Source of the DNA: Physcia stellaris
Taxonomy: Eukaryota; Ascomycota; Lecanoromycetes; Caliciales; Physciaceae
NCBI GenBank assembly: GCA_018902385.1
Contig: JABSSW010000012.1
Span: forward strand, 248,001-312,000
DNA: 64,000 bases
Reading direction: 5' to 3'
Positions 13,907 to 26,097 of this stretch are shown piece by piece (the first letter of the stretch is position 1; each line of letters starts with the position of its first letter). The notes under the pieces are model-generated. The model saw only the letters and a program-made list of their open reading frames with translations. It was not told the DNA's origin and did no database searches. Position numbers and translations under genes: made by a program.

Positions 13907-14743
13907 TCATTCAACATGCGCGTTCCGACCACCAGTCCCGTTCAGCGGAGGTAAAACTAGTTCTCCCCACCCATACTTCCTCGTGATCATCCCCTCCGTC
14001 CAAACCCTCGCAATAACACTACGGCTAGGCACAAACAGCATATACACATGACCTCCCAGCCTCTCCTTTCCAATCTCCCCAATCCCCAGCCACCCCGGGT
14101 GCGGTTCCCCAATCCTCATTCTGGCTGGTGAGAAGAAGGTCATAATCCCTATGATGTACTTCCAGGAGAGTGTCAATTCCGGCGCCTGGATGGAGGTTTC
14201 CTTGTACGGGGCATCGCGCCAGCTCGGGAGGACGTGATCGCCGAAATCCTTGCCGATGCGGAGGATGAGGGTGCATGTCCCTATATTGAATTCAATTCGA
14301 TACAAGGTTCTCCTGGAATGAGAAAAGAGAGTGGTAAGGAAGGGGTGGAGCGTTTTGGCAGTAAGAGCTAGAAATCGAAAAAAAAAAGTAAAATGGGAAG
14401 ATGAGAGAGAGGGCCGCTCACGATATCTCGTCCCAAAAGGTAGCTCCCACTGATTCCCTTCAGGCTTAGTTACCCATCGTCGTGACCAGAAAGTCCATTC
14501 AATCGTGGGATCCCAGTACGCGACTCGTCCGTTGAGTAACCCCTGGGCGCGTAGGCAGTCATCTAGATTGAAGTCGCCGGCCCAGTCGGGGAAGTTGTCG
14601 GGGTTTACTGAGTTTGACTCCGTACTAGTTGCACGGAAAGCTATGGGTTTGGACAACGTATTTGGTAAGGTGAGGGGGCGGATAGCAGCTGTCGTGGGGA
14701 CTATGATTAGTAGAGATAGAAAGAGGGAATGTAGGGGGAGCAT
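13907..14743 (-). CDS. Secreted hypothetical protein, two exons
   Basis: Exons 14743-14422 and 14280-13907 with a 141-nt intron (GTGAGCGG...CAATATAG, phase 1) give 231 residues. The intron carries poly-T and a stretch whose direct translation is low-complexity (SSSHFTFFFRFLAL), which supports removing it. Residues 1-20 are a signal peptide (MLPLHSLFLSLLIIVPTTAA). The mature part reads like a compact fungal secreted protein: DDCLRAQGLLNGRVAYWDPT, then WELPFGTRYRTCTLILRIG, then WRDAPYKE and a segment with WLGIGEIGKERLGG. I do not recognise a Pfam family. Two to three cysteines limit disulfide bonding. Confidence 0.65.
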   Translation of the reverse strand: MLPLHSLFLSLLIIVPTTAAIRPLTLPNTLSKPIAFRATSTESNSVNPDNFPDWAGDFNLDDCLRAQGLLNGRVAYWDPTIEWTFWSRRWVTKPEGNQWELPFGTRYRERPSLSSSHFTFFFRFLALTAKTLHPFLTTLFSHSRRTLYRIEFNIGTCTLILRIGKDFGDHVLPSWRDAPYKETSIQAPELTLSWKYIIGIMTFFSPARMRIGEPHPGWLGIGEIGKERLGGHVYMLFVPSRSVIARVWTEGMITRKYGWGELVLPPLNGTGGRNAHVE

Positions 14744-15868
14744 GATAGTGCAGGTCTAAGACAACTTGGGGTGTCTCTGTGGCGGCAGGTCGTGAGGGAG
14801 TAAGATGGTTGATATTGTGTTTGCGTTGGAGTTTTCCGGATGATGAGCCAAAGCGCTTTTCACAACAACGTTGATTGCAGAGGTGTGCCAGGTAGTAATA
14901 TTCGTTTTTGATGGGCCTAGGCCTAGATGAAACCCGGATGATAAAACATATAAATAGATGGGCTGGGGTTTAGCCTCGGTAGCTGCGCGTAGTGGATCTA
15001 TATGCGCCCCTTGACTTCGGTTTATCGTCACGAATAATTTATCAGCGATGGAATTTTCCGAATGGTTTATGAAAAGAGATTCAATAGAAATCAGCAGCAC
15101 CCATCATAAATTAATGCACGACCTACTGCGGTCACAACCCTATCAGTCTTGTCACCTGTGACCTGTTGCTAATTATTGGGTGGCCCTTGCTTTCGGGTCG
15201 CAAGAACTTTGTCGCGTCTCCGTTATGCGATTGATCCGCCTAGAGAAGCATTTATCGCAGAGCGATGTCTGTGCTTTGGAAATGCTTGAGTCGATAGAGG
15301 CTTTCAAACCTTCTTGCGTGCACAATCATTGTTAATGTGTAGCGAGCGAAACGTTCCGAAGTCAAGCATCTACTACTTCTGAACTGATATCGATAGTACC
15401 AGACACCTTACCGATGATCTGTCATTTCAACTGACATCAACATCCTGAAGTCACAACACTTCTTCAAATTAATGACTGTTCGAGGTCTGTTTTTCCTTCG
15501 CGTCAAATCATCTTTCGAACTACTTCGAAGACGTTTCTTTTGCGAACAACATATTCTTTTTCATCTTATTCTATTTGAAAATCTAAACATCATTCGATCG
15601 AATGTTGAGTGGCGGACAAGTTCTGGAGATGGCTTTGGGACAATGGGATTGTGGTTTCCGGTGTCTTAGTTCACTTCCCTGTGCGTTTTGTATGAAATAA
15701 TTTTGAGTGATACTCAGTATTGATGAAGTCTACTCGTCAAGGTTAGCATTCTGTTCTCTAGATACATAAGGGTGTGCAGATCATAATCCCATAGTAATGA
15801 TGGAAAGCCATATACAGCATAGGCATAGTATTCGCCAATGATAGTAAAACCCTCAATGCCAGGACTTC
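14744..15868. other. Intergenic, no gene supported
   Basis: Flanks of two minus-strand genes. Only short frames without domain or signal-peptide character. Confidence 0.4.
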
Positions 15869-16522
15869 TCAAAGCTTAGCTTCCCGTGACTGAGGAGCTT
15901 CAGAGACGAAGGTCTCTCCTTCAATCTTTTCTACCTCAGCTGTGTCTTCTTGCTCTTTCGCTTCTGCGGCTCCCTTCGGAGCTTTCTTCCACTTCCTCCA
16001 ACCCTTGACTCCGGCAAATAGACCCCCAGCAGAAGCTGCTACACCCTGCACGACACCGTGGACGATCGGAACACCATAACCACCCGCGCCCGCGCTTGTC
16101 AATGTCGCGAATACGTTGCCCGCGACGACCGCGGGGCCTTGGGCGGCTGCGGCTGCTGAGCCTACCAATGGGGATTCTTGGTCAGTGACTTCTGCACCAT
16201 TTGATAGGAGAGTTGAGCAAGATTACGGCAGGGGAAGAGGGAGGTCGAAACCAAAGACATGAGGAGATGCGGTAGACTGTGGGGACATCATGCGGTGCAA
16301 GTCTGGATCAAGCTCTGTGAACATACCGCCAACAACCCCAAGAGAGCCAAAGCCCGCTGCCCCAAGTGCTGGTGCAGCAACAAGAGCTGGCACGGCGACT
16401 ACAAGGCAAGTAGTACCAATGAAGGCTGATTGATACGGGTGATCATGTACCCAGGTCCCAGTGTCACGGGCGAGTTTTTTGGGGTTGAATGATGAAATCG
16501 TCGACTGCGCTTTGTTGGACAT
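15869..16522 (-). CDS. IFI6/IFI27-like (ISG12 family) small membrane protein
   Basis: Exons 16522-16327 and 16161-15869, intron 165 nt (GTATGTTC...TTGGTAG, phase 1), 162 residues. The spliced product reads smoothly across the junction (GSLGVVGG then SAAAAAQGPAVVAG). It shows the alternating Gly/Ala hydrophobic segments of the IFI6/IFI27 family: a first span LVVAVPALVAAPALGAAGF and a second with FATLTSAGAGGYGVPIVHGV and GVAASAGGLFAGV. A short N-terminal soluble stretch has WVHDHPYQSAF, as in fungal members. The C-terminus is charged (KGAAEAKEQEDTAEVEKIEGE). Vertebrate members act at mitochondrial or ER membranes in apoptosis and interferon responses; the fungal role is unknown. Confidence 0.8.
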
Positions 16523-19306
16523 GGCTGAGATACCGGTAACTGTGCGGCTGGCAGCGTCTGCACTTGATCAGATATCTCCTAAGCTGCGCGTGATAATTGA
16601 TCACAAGGAGAAGCCATAATTACCTGAGTCTGTGGCAGAGGGTCCAGGCTTCCCCACGGTTTTTAGGGTGTTCATGGAGGTCCTGAGCTGACTGGGTTGC
16701 GTATCAAGTATTTGTGAAGGATACTGGTTGTTGGCGTACCGGATGGCTGGCAATGGAGCTGGAGTTGGAGACTAGGTGGAACTTTTCGATGTTCAGTTCA
16801 AGGATGATTTTAGATTTCTAGTATGTTCCAGAATGACAATCAATGGATAGTGAGTCTGCCTCGATTGCGCAAGGCTGGTGAATTATGCTTTGAGGCGATG
16901 ATGGCTGCATAGAACGTGTGAATGCCTGAATGTTCCAGACGCGGCTGTCTGCAGTTGGGCCTGACAAGGCTGTTGGGTTTCACAGCGGTGAAGGGTGACA
17001 TCTGATTGGCCGATACCATGAGGCTTCATGCAAGTGTCCAGAAAAGTCATGACACCCCTGCGTTCAGCCACACAAGCTGAGGGAAGGGAGAAGACAACAG
17101 AGCACCTACCGTTCAAGAAACGGAAGAAAAATACCACTTCAGTCAAGCTTTGAGTGTCTTCGATTTCAGAGGCCCATCACTTATCAGCAATCATGGTCAA
17201 ACATAAGATAGTTCTGCATGCAATGCTATTGCAGGGCGTGATCGTAGCCGCTCTCGCTGCTCATGGTGATCAAGCTGAAAGCACAATTCACCTAGCCTAT
17301 TCCAACTGAACAAACCATGCTGACTTACAGCCCTTAGTGCTCGACGCGTAAGATAACTTCCAGCTAATGTCAGTAGGTCTTGTAATTTGGGGACGATCGT
17401 CTGAAGCACCTCCAGAGTAGCGCCACAGCACTCAAATCCCCCTCAGATTCTGCTTTCCACTGCGGGTGGCTTACGACTACCTTCACCGACTTTGAGATAC
17501 AGAAGGCTTCCTACGCCGGCTACTCGCTTGGCTAATTCCTCGCTCTCGCGGAGAACAAGGCAGAGGAATTTGGACTCAATTGGCTTACTCTCGATATCGA
17601 GCTTTGGGTGGAGCACCAGCCTTGGAAGGCCGCCCTTTACAGTATATACTACGAGTACTCTAGGGTTTTTCGCTCCTGAAATTCCGTTAATACCGGCCCT
17701 AGAGACTCTGGGGTTCGGCCTCGCAGATGCCCGTAATGGAGCGCTGGACGTACATCTCCACAAAAATTCTCAAGTGCCTATCGGTTTGCTTAGGTCCGAT
17801 CGCCTGCAAGCTCGAACCTATCATCGGTTTGGTCGCAGCCCGGAGTGTCTTCGTTATGTGATTTGATATGTGAATGGAGGAGTAACAGCAGTGATACCTC
17901 TGACAGATGCCGCTAATGCGCACTGCAATCCGTTGCAGGAGTGCAAAGGGTTAATTAACCAAGGTGGGAAAGGCAGGTCCAGCCTTGCGAAGGCAGGCAT
18001 AGATCTGGCGACTAAAATATCAAGGAGTATGAGGTTACATGTAGCCAAGAACCTTCTAAAGGTAATTGGCTCGGTTGATTTTGCGCTTCTTACCGGTATC
18101 TTCAAGGCCGTCTGTCATATGAGAAACACAACCTCGGTCGCAGCATCATGGATGACTCATCTTTCTGTTTTCTCTTCTCTTCGACCGCGGGTAAAGTTAC
18201 TTAGGATTGTCAGTGTAAGCATGAATGGTCTCTCCGGTCGGAGCAACATTTGCGCGGCATATGCCTTCAAAGGGAATGCTCGGCAATCTGCGTTGGACAG
18301 ACTCACCACTTATGTACACTTCAAGTTTGCTGCGGTCGTATGCTGTCCCGGGTTTGGGATGAATGTCCCTGCAAGAAGTGAATCAAAGATGCTACTACTG
18401 ACATGTTGTGTGGACTGAGCCAAGCCACTACGCATGCGCCAACGCTTGTGGATGCGGCTTGCATCGGCGTTGTCAGCAACTCCTCTGACACGTTGTGATA
18501 CCCACCACTCGTTAACCATCTGACACGGTGAGTGGGATGACACAGCACGGATCATTATAAGGATAAGGATCAGAAAAAGACGTTGCTGGCGCTTTGACTA
18601 AGTCTACTTGACTGAGTCAGTCAGAGATCAGGAACTTCTGAAGACAAATAGCACCCGATGAAACCCACAGCCTGATTCGAGCTCCCGTTTGGTACAAAAA
18701 AAAACATGAAAGAAAGCTTAGTCTCCCGCTTGTGGAATGAGGCTGACGCTCGGCCGCCTTCCAGTTCACGGGAGATCTGACTGCAATGACGATGCCTAGC
18801 ACATGCAACAGCTTGCTGTAATGCAAATGTCAGACAGCTTGGCGCGGTAAGACCGCTCAATCCAAATGCCGCACCCTGGAAGCGGTGAGACGATGCAGAG
18901 CATCAGCTGACCCTAGCTTAGTGTTCACCAGACACTATGGCTTCCCGGAACCCGCTCGCAATCAGGTAGTCACATCGTCGACCTGATACTGGCATGTGGA
19001 TGGCTACTGTAAGTGCTGATCTATCCTCATCGATCTATTTAGTGCTTATACTTGATCATGGGACTGATGCAGGAGATCGACCGATCGGACGAATATATCA
19101 GAAATATTCGTGTTAAATAGCCGACCCTTGCCCTCTTCATTTCTTCACTCAAGGACCCTCACTTGATTATAGGGAACAGTCACTCTCTTACGTATCCTCA
19201 ACTTCATCAACTCACCAGCTCAGGGCTCAAGACTTTCCATAGCCCCCTAGTACATGAACATCGAGCATTACCCTCTAATCGAAACATCCCAATATTCTTC
19301 ACCGTC
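16523..19306. other. Long intergenic stretch, no gene supported
   Basis: The longest frame is about 180 codons on the plus strand (17870-18418). Neither strand gives a recognisable domain, and possible introns do not link frames into a convincing product. It may contain decayed genes. Confidence 0.35.
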
Positions 19307-19702
19307 ATGAAGCTCTTCTACTTTCTCCTCATCTCCACCTACTCCACCATCACTCTTTCCACCCATTTGGAACGTCCCAGTTTCTCGGACGCCCGCGGAA
19401 CCATCAATGCCACTGACATTGCTCCTGTCTCAGATGATTTAGCCGAACGCTCAGACCAGCTAGTGGATCGCTCAGGTCGGTTGGTCGAACGCGCCTGCTA
19501 CAACGGCGACAAAGTCTTCGGCTGCGACGGGGGCTTCTGCTGGTCGAAATGCGGGACTAAGGGTGAATGGTGCTGGTTTGCAGCCAATGATGGGACTGGC
19601 CCTCGGATCACCTGCCGTGTTGATAACGATTGTTCAAAGATTTGGCTTACTAAGCGTCCTTGTCAGAAGGGAAACTGCAAGTCTTGTGGATGCAGTTGCT
19701 GA
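19307..19702 (+). CDS. Secreted cysteine-rich, defensin-like protein
   Basis: 131 residues from the ATG at 19307; an upstream in-frame ATG at 19163 is rejected because the inner start gives a clean signal peptide (MKLFYFLLISTYSTITLS). A propeptide follows with repeated short units ending in dibasic-like or ER/DR sites (DLAERSDQLVDRSGRLVER). The mature part, about 65 residues, holds twelve cysteines, including CDGGFCWSKC, a WCW triplet and a terminal CKSCGCSC. This spacing (CxxxC followed by CxC) suggests a cysteine-stabilised alpha-beta or related knotted fold. Such proteins are fungal effectors or antimicrobial peptides; which applies here is unknown. Intact, single exon. Confidence 0.75.
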   Translation: MKLFYFLLISTYSTITLSTHLERPSFSDARGTINATDIAPVSDDLAERSDQLVDRSGRLVERACYNGDKVFGCDGGFCWSKCGTKGEWCWFAANDGTGPRITCRVDNDCSKIWLTKRPCQKGNCKSCGCSC

Positions 19703-20997
19703 GAGACAATTATCCGAATGGCAATTTCTTGGGGGGTTACGGGAGGAGGAGCTGAGATAGATGCATGGGATGAATGTCATGTGGAATTTTTCTCTGTTTT
19801 GAAGCTTGGAGTAGAGAGCATGATGGTACGGGCTAAGCGATGAAGCGACTTGGGCAAAAGCTCGAGCCTGCTCCGTGCATTTACGGTGCTCACCTGTCAT
19901 TGATTCCCTGTCGCAAGAAAGGCCTTGCTTTCCGGCTGCCATGGTCGTACGTATCTCACAATAGCATTATTTAGGGTAATAGGAAAAATCATTTCTGGAG
20001 AGGCGACTTTTCCAAACATGCGATAGAGATCTGAGTTTCTCTAAATGCAGCAACATTTATCAATTATCCGATCAATCCTCGCCGGATAGCTAGCTCGGTG
20101 AGACCAATGACCCCATACTAAGCAACATCATCGAAGTCGATCTAGATATTTCGACTATTGTTAGGGCGGCGACAGAATGGATACTATCAATGACGCTATC
20201 CGTGTAATCCACGTGGGTGACGACTTTTGTCGTGACTAGCGAATGACTCCAATGAAAAACTGGATTAGGACTTGAATAATCCAAGCAACAGGATTAGTAA
20301 GGGGCATAGGAGAAAGACTGGGGGTCTCAATTGGTGGAACCAAGCCTGCCCTTTTCCCCTTATTTCTGACGATTTCATGTGTCAGGTATCGTGTATCGAG
20401 TACATAACGCTTTGGACCTTGGATTTATCCTCCTCGCACATCCATTTGAAGCAAGCTACTATTCCAATCATGCGAAATGTGGTGTTCGGGGCTTAGCATC
20501 ACAATACATATTAGCCGGCCACCAAGCCACGACCACCGCGCCCGTGCATGGGATAGTCGATAGATATGGAAGTTTATCTATTCTTCTATCTGGAAATCCG
20601 ATGATTGGCCTGGCTCATATACATCTTTCATGCAATCACCACTTACAAAAAACTGCTAAGCAGTAGCAACCTTCCTTGACTTCCATTTCCACGATGGAAC
20701 GAGTTGTCAAAAAGAGATTAAGCGGGTACGAACAGTCTAAAATTAAGACAAGGAAAGAACGAGCTCTGGCATGTTGTGGACGATTCTGGAATGGAAGGTG
20801 CAGAAAGGTTGCGGCTTCCCTACATAAGCACCCCTCCCCAAAGCAAGGCCCAAGTCACAAGCATTTTACTGTTTTGCCATAACTCCACAAGAGTGCTATT
20901 GTTGAGTTATTCTCTTTTGCTCACATCCAAACTTTTACTCAGCATCGTTAATATCGACCGCTCGTAATCACCCTGCTCGGTGCTCTCTGGAAAAGAG
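19703..20997. other. Intergenic, no gene supported
   Basis: 3' flank of the cysteine-rich gene and promoter side of the next gene. Only short frames. Confidence 0.4.
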
Positions 20998-21048
20998 GTG
21001 AGTGATTCTAGCGGCATAGTTGCTGTGCTAATGATCGGTAATGTGCAG
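20998..21048 (+). other. Probable 5'-UTR intron
   Basis: GTGAGTGATT at the left, a GCTAATG branch-like motif and ...ATGTGCAG at the right, 51 nt, ending seven nucleotides before the ATG at 21055. Splicing it removes an upstream in-frame extension that looks non-coding. Confidence 0.5.
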
Positions 21049-21054
21049 GAGAAC

Positions 21055-22100
21055 ATGTCACAACCCCAAGATGGCTCCTCGCCGAAACGTGCTCTCGATC
21101 TTCAGGAAACGATGTCGGGATCTAAAAGGATAAAGCTCGAAGAGGGGGAAGAAGGCGTGGAGCAAACTCAACCAGGTCCCCCACAAGCACCGCCGCTGGG
21201 AAATCAGGATGCCACTCCAAATCCAGGATTGTCGAATCAAGATATCAGTAAACCTGGCTCTGCCAGCGGACGTCCTATTACTCCTGAGAAAAGTCCTGAA
21301 CCCAGGCCAGCGCGGGAAATGGTGGTTACAAGACACCTGGAAGACGATGTGTGTATGACTTTGTTCTTGAAGCAGGTTACCAGAGGGACGCGGCTCGTGA
21401 TACATTGTTTATCTGTGGATGGAGAGGCTAATTGCTAGATAATCAACAGCGCACTGTCACGACCTGTTGCGTATCTCTAATTGTCGGAGGCGGTGCAGGA
21501 TATAGGGACATGGACATGATAGGGCGGATTCCAGTAGGGACTTACCAAGATATCAGTATAGGCCACGATAACCTGGTCTTGACGAAACCCGATGCTGTCA
21601 CTTCCGTACCTCGATATCCCGAGGCTTTGGCGGGAGAATGGGCTAGGCTACGACCAGCTTTATACACGGCAGGCTCTGGATGTTCAACAGAGCAGAGCGG
21701 CAATGGAGGAGCGATTTCTGCTCAGGGGAGAGCTATCGAAAGGATGACTGCCCGTATGGCCATCGCTGAAATGCTTAACGAGCCTTTCCGTGATGGCCGC
21801 CTATCAAGCAATACAGCCCATACGAGGCATATCGTCAGAGATCGGATTCTGACGGACTTCATCTTTTCCGATCACACCATCGTCATTCATTGCCACTTGA
21901 TGAATTGCTCTGGCAAATATCTGAAGCTCAGCGGCTGTTCCTTCGCCATCTGCAATTTCACCGCCTCAATCTTCACAGATTGCTTTTTTGCCAGTAGCCA
22001 CATCCAGGGGTCATTGCTCACTGGCTGCACTTTCTCGAGTAGTACCATCTCTGGATCAGATGCAAGGAATTATGTCTGTTCCACCTCTCACTTTGCTTGA
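21055..22100 (+). CDS. Hypothetical protein with a pentapeptide-like C-terminal tail
   Basis: Two exons, 21055-21352 and 21439-22100, joined by an 86-nt intron (GTATGACT...GCTAATTGCTAG, phase 1); 319 residues. The N-terminus is disordered, Pro/Gln/Glu-rich with a basic cluster (SPKRALDLQ, then SGSKRIKLEEGEE) that could be a nuclear localisation signal. A central part (GGGAGYRDMDMIGRIPVGTY) has no family that I know. The last 70 residues show a five-residue periodicity: LKLSGCSFAICNF, then FTDCFFASS, then LTGCTFSSSTISGSD. The hydrophobic or cysteine residues at every fifth place resemble pentapeptide repeats. Intron choice rests on frame and consensus; confidence in the gene is moderate, in function low. 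Confidence 0.6.
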
Positions 22101-24651
22101 GCTATGAAAGCAGATATTGGGGACAAAAGATAGCTTAGTGGTCGTGCTCAGGCACTATGTACATACCTTGTCAGGTTACACATAACGACTAGACCGTTAT
22201 ATGATCTATGCGGTTTCCTCGCCGCTGTAACATAGGAATACTTAGCTCTTTCAAAACAATTACTATGCCAATAAAAGCGGTCGGAGCTCTTCTTAGCTGT
22301 AGATGACCAAGGACACTGCTGCTATTCTTGTAGTGTCGATATCGACACCGGGCTGAGCCAAAACAGTCTTCATGGTCTTTAGTAAAGAACTACTCAATGA
22401 TAATCCAACTTACTTCTTGAGAGTATTGCAGAATCCGGGCTATTTCTCAATAGAAAGTTCAGCATATCATGTAAGCCCCCAGTACTTTATTGGTGACACG
22501 ATCCCACGCGTTCGACACGATGATTGATACAAATCCTACCCCCGATCTCATCGTACAGCAAACAATATCTCTCATAGACTAGCAATACCCAACTCAAAAG
22601 TTAATTGTGCCTGGAAGAGCGACCATGTGAAAAAAGATTGGACATACTACTCAAAAACAGATTCTTCCAACCGAGTGCTCTTCCCGAAAGTACCAAACAG
22701 GACGAGTGAGAGACAGAACCCGTTTTCCATCTCGACAATTCTGTTCGAGGGAAATTGATCGACAAGTAGAAGACCACAGTGGAACTACCAGCTCTTCCAT
22801 CGACTTCATGGCGACTTGAACTGCAGGCTCTGAAGCGGGGTCACTAAGGGAGGCCCCGGAAATTAGTGCGGTCCTGACCCACGTTCACCTTACTGAAGAC
22901 GCAATTCATCGCCAGAGGTGACCATGACCAAAACAAGCGCCAAAATCGGGATGTAGATGTGAAGATGTATTGTCAAAAGTAATTTGTTGGGCGAACTGTT
23001 GAGGATGCTGCACGCCACAATTCAAGTAGACCCATTGGCGTACAATGATAGGAAACCAGAAAATAAGTATCGAGAGTCCTGAAGGAATTTCGCGTGCAGA
23101 ATTTTAGTGGTGTTGAGTAAAAGACCATGTTGAGTGAATCTACATTCACTTTGACACTAGGCTGCCGAGTGGCAACAGACTCCTCGGCCTCTGTTGACGC
23201 GGTCCTAGGCACGGCATAGGTAAATTATCTTGGTCTATTCAGTAGCCACTCCCTGCACTGTATCCCTCATGCTTCTCTATGTAAGTATAATTTCTAGGTG
23301 GGAACGAAAAAATTCTTTGAGTCATCTCTGGCAATAGCGAACCTGAACGAGCGATACTACTAGCACTTGTCCTTTTTTCGAGCCTATCTAATCTAGCTGA
23401 GTGTTCTGAGAAGATACTATAGCGGCTTCTGGTATAGTCGGATCCATACGGTCTATCTTCCTGCAACTTACTAAGAAACTTAGGCTCTCTTACGTATGCG
23501 GAATTGCTTGGGGCATTATTTGTTTTTTCAAGTGATGATTAGGCTTTTTCCGTCTCAGCCACACCCTTTGCCACTCTATACTTGCTATCCCGCCGTTGAG
23601 GTTCATAAAATTGAGAAGTGGTAGTTGTCGTGCGTTCAACAACCTCCTTTGTCAACATCCTTAATGCAACTAGTATTAAAACTGCTGGGATCGTATCGGA
23701 GGCCGCATTGCTAATAAACTCAGCGGCTTTGCGGATGATATCGTCACAACATCAGTATATGATAGAAACTCCTGAGATATAGCGTAACGGGCTCCAACTA
23801 ATATAGCATCCCCAACCCAGAAGCCACCAGTCTAGAATTCGCAGACCAAGTAAGCTGTAATAGGGTGTATCTTTCCGGTTTAAATTACCAGACTTTCCTA
23901 CCTGCCCTGAATTTAGCCGGGATTTCTCGGTATGGCGCAAGGTCCAAGAGATAGCCCGACTACCCGTCCAACGCAACAGCCGGATAAGTCCTGGATCCCT
24001 CTAGACAGCACTGGAATCCACCGGAAAGTATAGCCTTCATTGTGCGCCAAGTGTATCGAGCGGTCTGTATGATTTATCCAAAGTCTTCTCTTTCTAAAGC
24101 TTGTCCACTACATCGCCAGTACCTCACTCTCCTTTCGAGTGGCGCTCTCATACTGTTCAGGTATTACTCCACTGTAGTACAGATGAGATAAGAAGGCTGA
24201 GAACGGGAAGGAAGAGGCTTTTGATTGCGTTGTTCCTGTAGCGCCGTTAGTTATGAGGCAAGTAGCAGCAATTTGGCTGTAGTAACCGTGAGCACACCTT
24301 TCGCAGTCTCCTCTCATCGTCCCACAGCCCAAGAGCAAGTCCCTTGGCATAAATATAAGATGCGACGACTGTTTTCTGATCCTATCTGGTCCTGATCGTG
24401 TCCGTGTCGAAAGTCTGCATTGCGCTGAGGTAGGCGTGTCCAGGTTAGGAAGGTGCGAGCTCTACACCGTCTGAAGTCAGCAAACCGCTTTTCTGTCCGG
24501 AATGCCTTACTAAGGCATAGCCTGTTGTGCAGAGCTTTTTTGCTCAGGCGAATGTCCAAATGGAAAGCGATCGAGGCTGTTCTGGGGTGGATGGAGCATA
24601 GGTGTAGGGAGGGTAAATATAGATGAAAATAATTCATAAAAGTTTTATAAA
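22101..24651. other. Intergenic, no gene supported
   Basis: Short frames only on both strands. Mildly AT-rich, with no clear repeats. Confidence 0.4.
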
Positions 24652-24742
24652 TGATCACATGGTGTAGTGGTTAGGACTCAGAATTGGTCGAGACTCTGTG
24701 TAGAGTACTCTCAAGGACGTAAGTTCGAATCCCACTTCATCA
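24652..24742 (+). tRNA. tRNA-like sequence, probably degenerate (type II) or a SINE head
   Basis: An A-box-like TGGTGTAGTGG (from 24660) and a B-box AAGTTCGAATCCC are both present, and the 3' end TTCATCA can pair partly with the 5' TGATCAC. AGAGTACTCT between them could be the long variable arm of a Leu/Ser-type tRNA. Against a functional gene: the T-stem (GTAAG/CCCAC) has two mismatches that look like G-to-A changes, the acceptor has mismatches, and the apparent anticodon loop is too long (about 12 nt), so no anticodon can be read. Confidence 0.4.
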
Positions 24743-25779
24743 TTGTCTTCAAAAATCTCTAGGATGAATATCCCTTCACAGCACTCTGAGACCTTCAAGA
24801 TTATTCCATCTGGATCTGGGGGACTTGAATCTGAGGGAATTGGCTCTGGGGGTTACATTGAGGGTCGCAGAATGATGAGAACCAAGGGGCAGAATAATTC
24901 TGATGAGAATTTACCTTGCACAGATACACTGATATATAGTGAAAGGCTCAAGCTAATATTCGCCATAGAAAACCAACTCCACTTTTTTGCCATTTTCATT
25001 TAGTTGAGTCTCCCAAAGTCTCAACCCCCGGGTCAGTGGCTTTTTTCCTTTTGTGATGCATGCGCTACTCGGTCAAATACGATCACCTCATACCTTTGAC
25101 TCAACCAAAGTAATCCAATGCAGGTGTCAAGCAATGCGTCGTAGTACGACGACAACGTTCAATCATACTAATCTGTCAGATCCTGACGCATTGTATACTT
25201 TTCTATCACAGACAGAGTCAATGTTATCTATTATAATCTCTATGGCAACATCTAAGTACCAATCAACTGATGGAAATCCACTCTCTGATTCAATATTCAT
25301 TCGGCTGGCCCTTCCCACTACCCTTCCTGATCCCTCGCTGCTCGTTCAAATGAGCTGCACACTCGACCCACCACAAACCTCTCCACTGCTTCACAACCTA
25401 CACCTATATGGCTACTAGCTCTCTCGGCTAGTCAATGATTAACATCTGCACACCAACCGATCCGATCCGGACCGCGTTAGCTTCGATTCAGACTCCTCTT
25501 GCCACCGGCACCGGCCGTGAACGTTGATACATTCGCTCTGGCGGAATGCAACTACTGTCAGGTATCGCCCATATGGAATTCGCAATTTGATTCCATGATG
25601 ACCGACACGAAACATGCGGATGCGAAGGATTGTGTGTATGTTTTCATTAGGCTGAGAGATGGGTGTCTGATGGGCAGAGATCGGGATGAGCAGACCTAGA
25701 GAGGCTGGCTGAAGTAGAGCGATGATAGCACGATGAATGGGATGGAACCGGAGTTCTAGCTAATTAGCCTGATTCGGCG
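24743..25779. other. Intergenic, no gene supported
   Basis: Contains short plus-strand frames (up to 121 codons) rich in Ser/Thr but without domain or signal features. Confidence 0.35.
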
Positions 25780-26097
25780 ATGCAGGAAACCCAGTCTTCG
25801 TCTAGCCCACAGCAGAGTCCAAAGAAGACATCTTCAAGAGCGGTTTATGCAAATATTCACTACCATCGCATTCTTACCTGTGTCTTCTTGTTCCAATTCA
25901 CGTTTCAGCTTCTATTCGCATTAGCTCTCGGTGGAGTATTTGGTGAGGAGGGATATATCGTCGCATCATGGTTTCTTGTTGTGCTTATGGCCGTAGCCGT
26001 GTTCGTTGTTGTTGACGGGACGCGGCAAAGACTGAAGGAGATCAAGGAGATCAATGAGGCAAAAACAAAGTCTGCAACATGCTTAGGCGAGATGTGA
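25780..26097 (+). CDS. Small two-pass membrane protein, hypothetical
   Basis: 105 residues in one exon. An N-terminal soluble part (QSSSSPQQSPKKTSSR) is followed by two clear membrane segments, ILTCVFLFQFTFQLLFALAL and IVASWFLVVLMAVAVFVVV, and a charged C-terminal tail (RQRLKEIKEINEAKTK). Two well-formed spans separated by a short acidic loop (GEEGY) are unlikely by chance. No family recognised. Context gives no partner. Confidence 0.55.
   Translation: MQETQSSSSPQQSPKKTSSRAVYANIHYHRILTCVFLFQFTFQLLFALALGGVFGEEGYIVASWFLVVLMAVAVFVVVDGTRQRLKEIKEINEAKTKSATCLGEM

Noticed and set aside
13720-13986. Plus-strand Ser/Pro-rich frames
   Set aside because: CT-rich tract overlapping the 3' end of the minus-strand secreted gene; low complexity.
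17870-18418. 182-codon plus-strand frame
   Set aside because: No domain, signal or homology recognised; the opposite strand has comparable frames.
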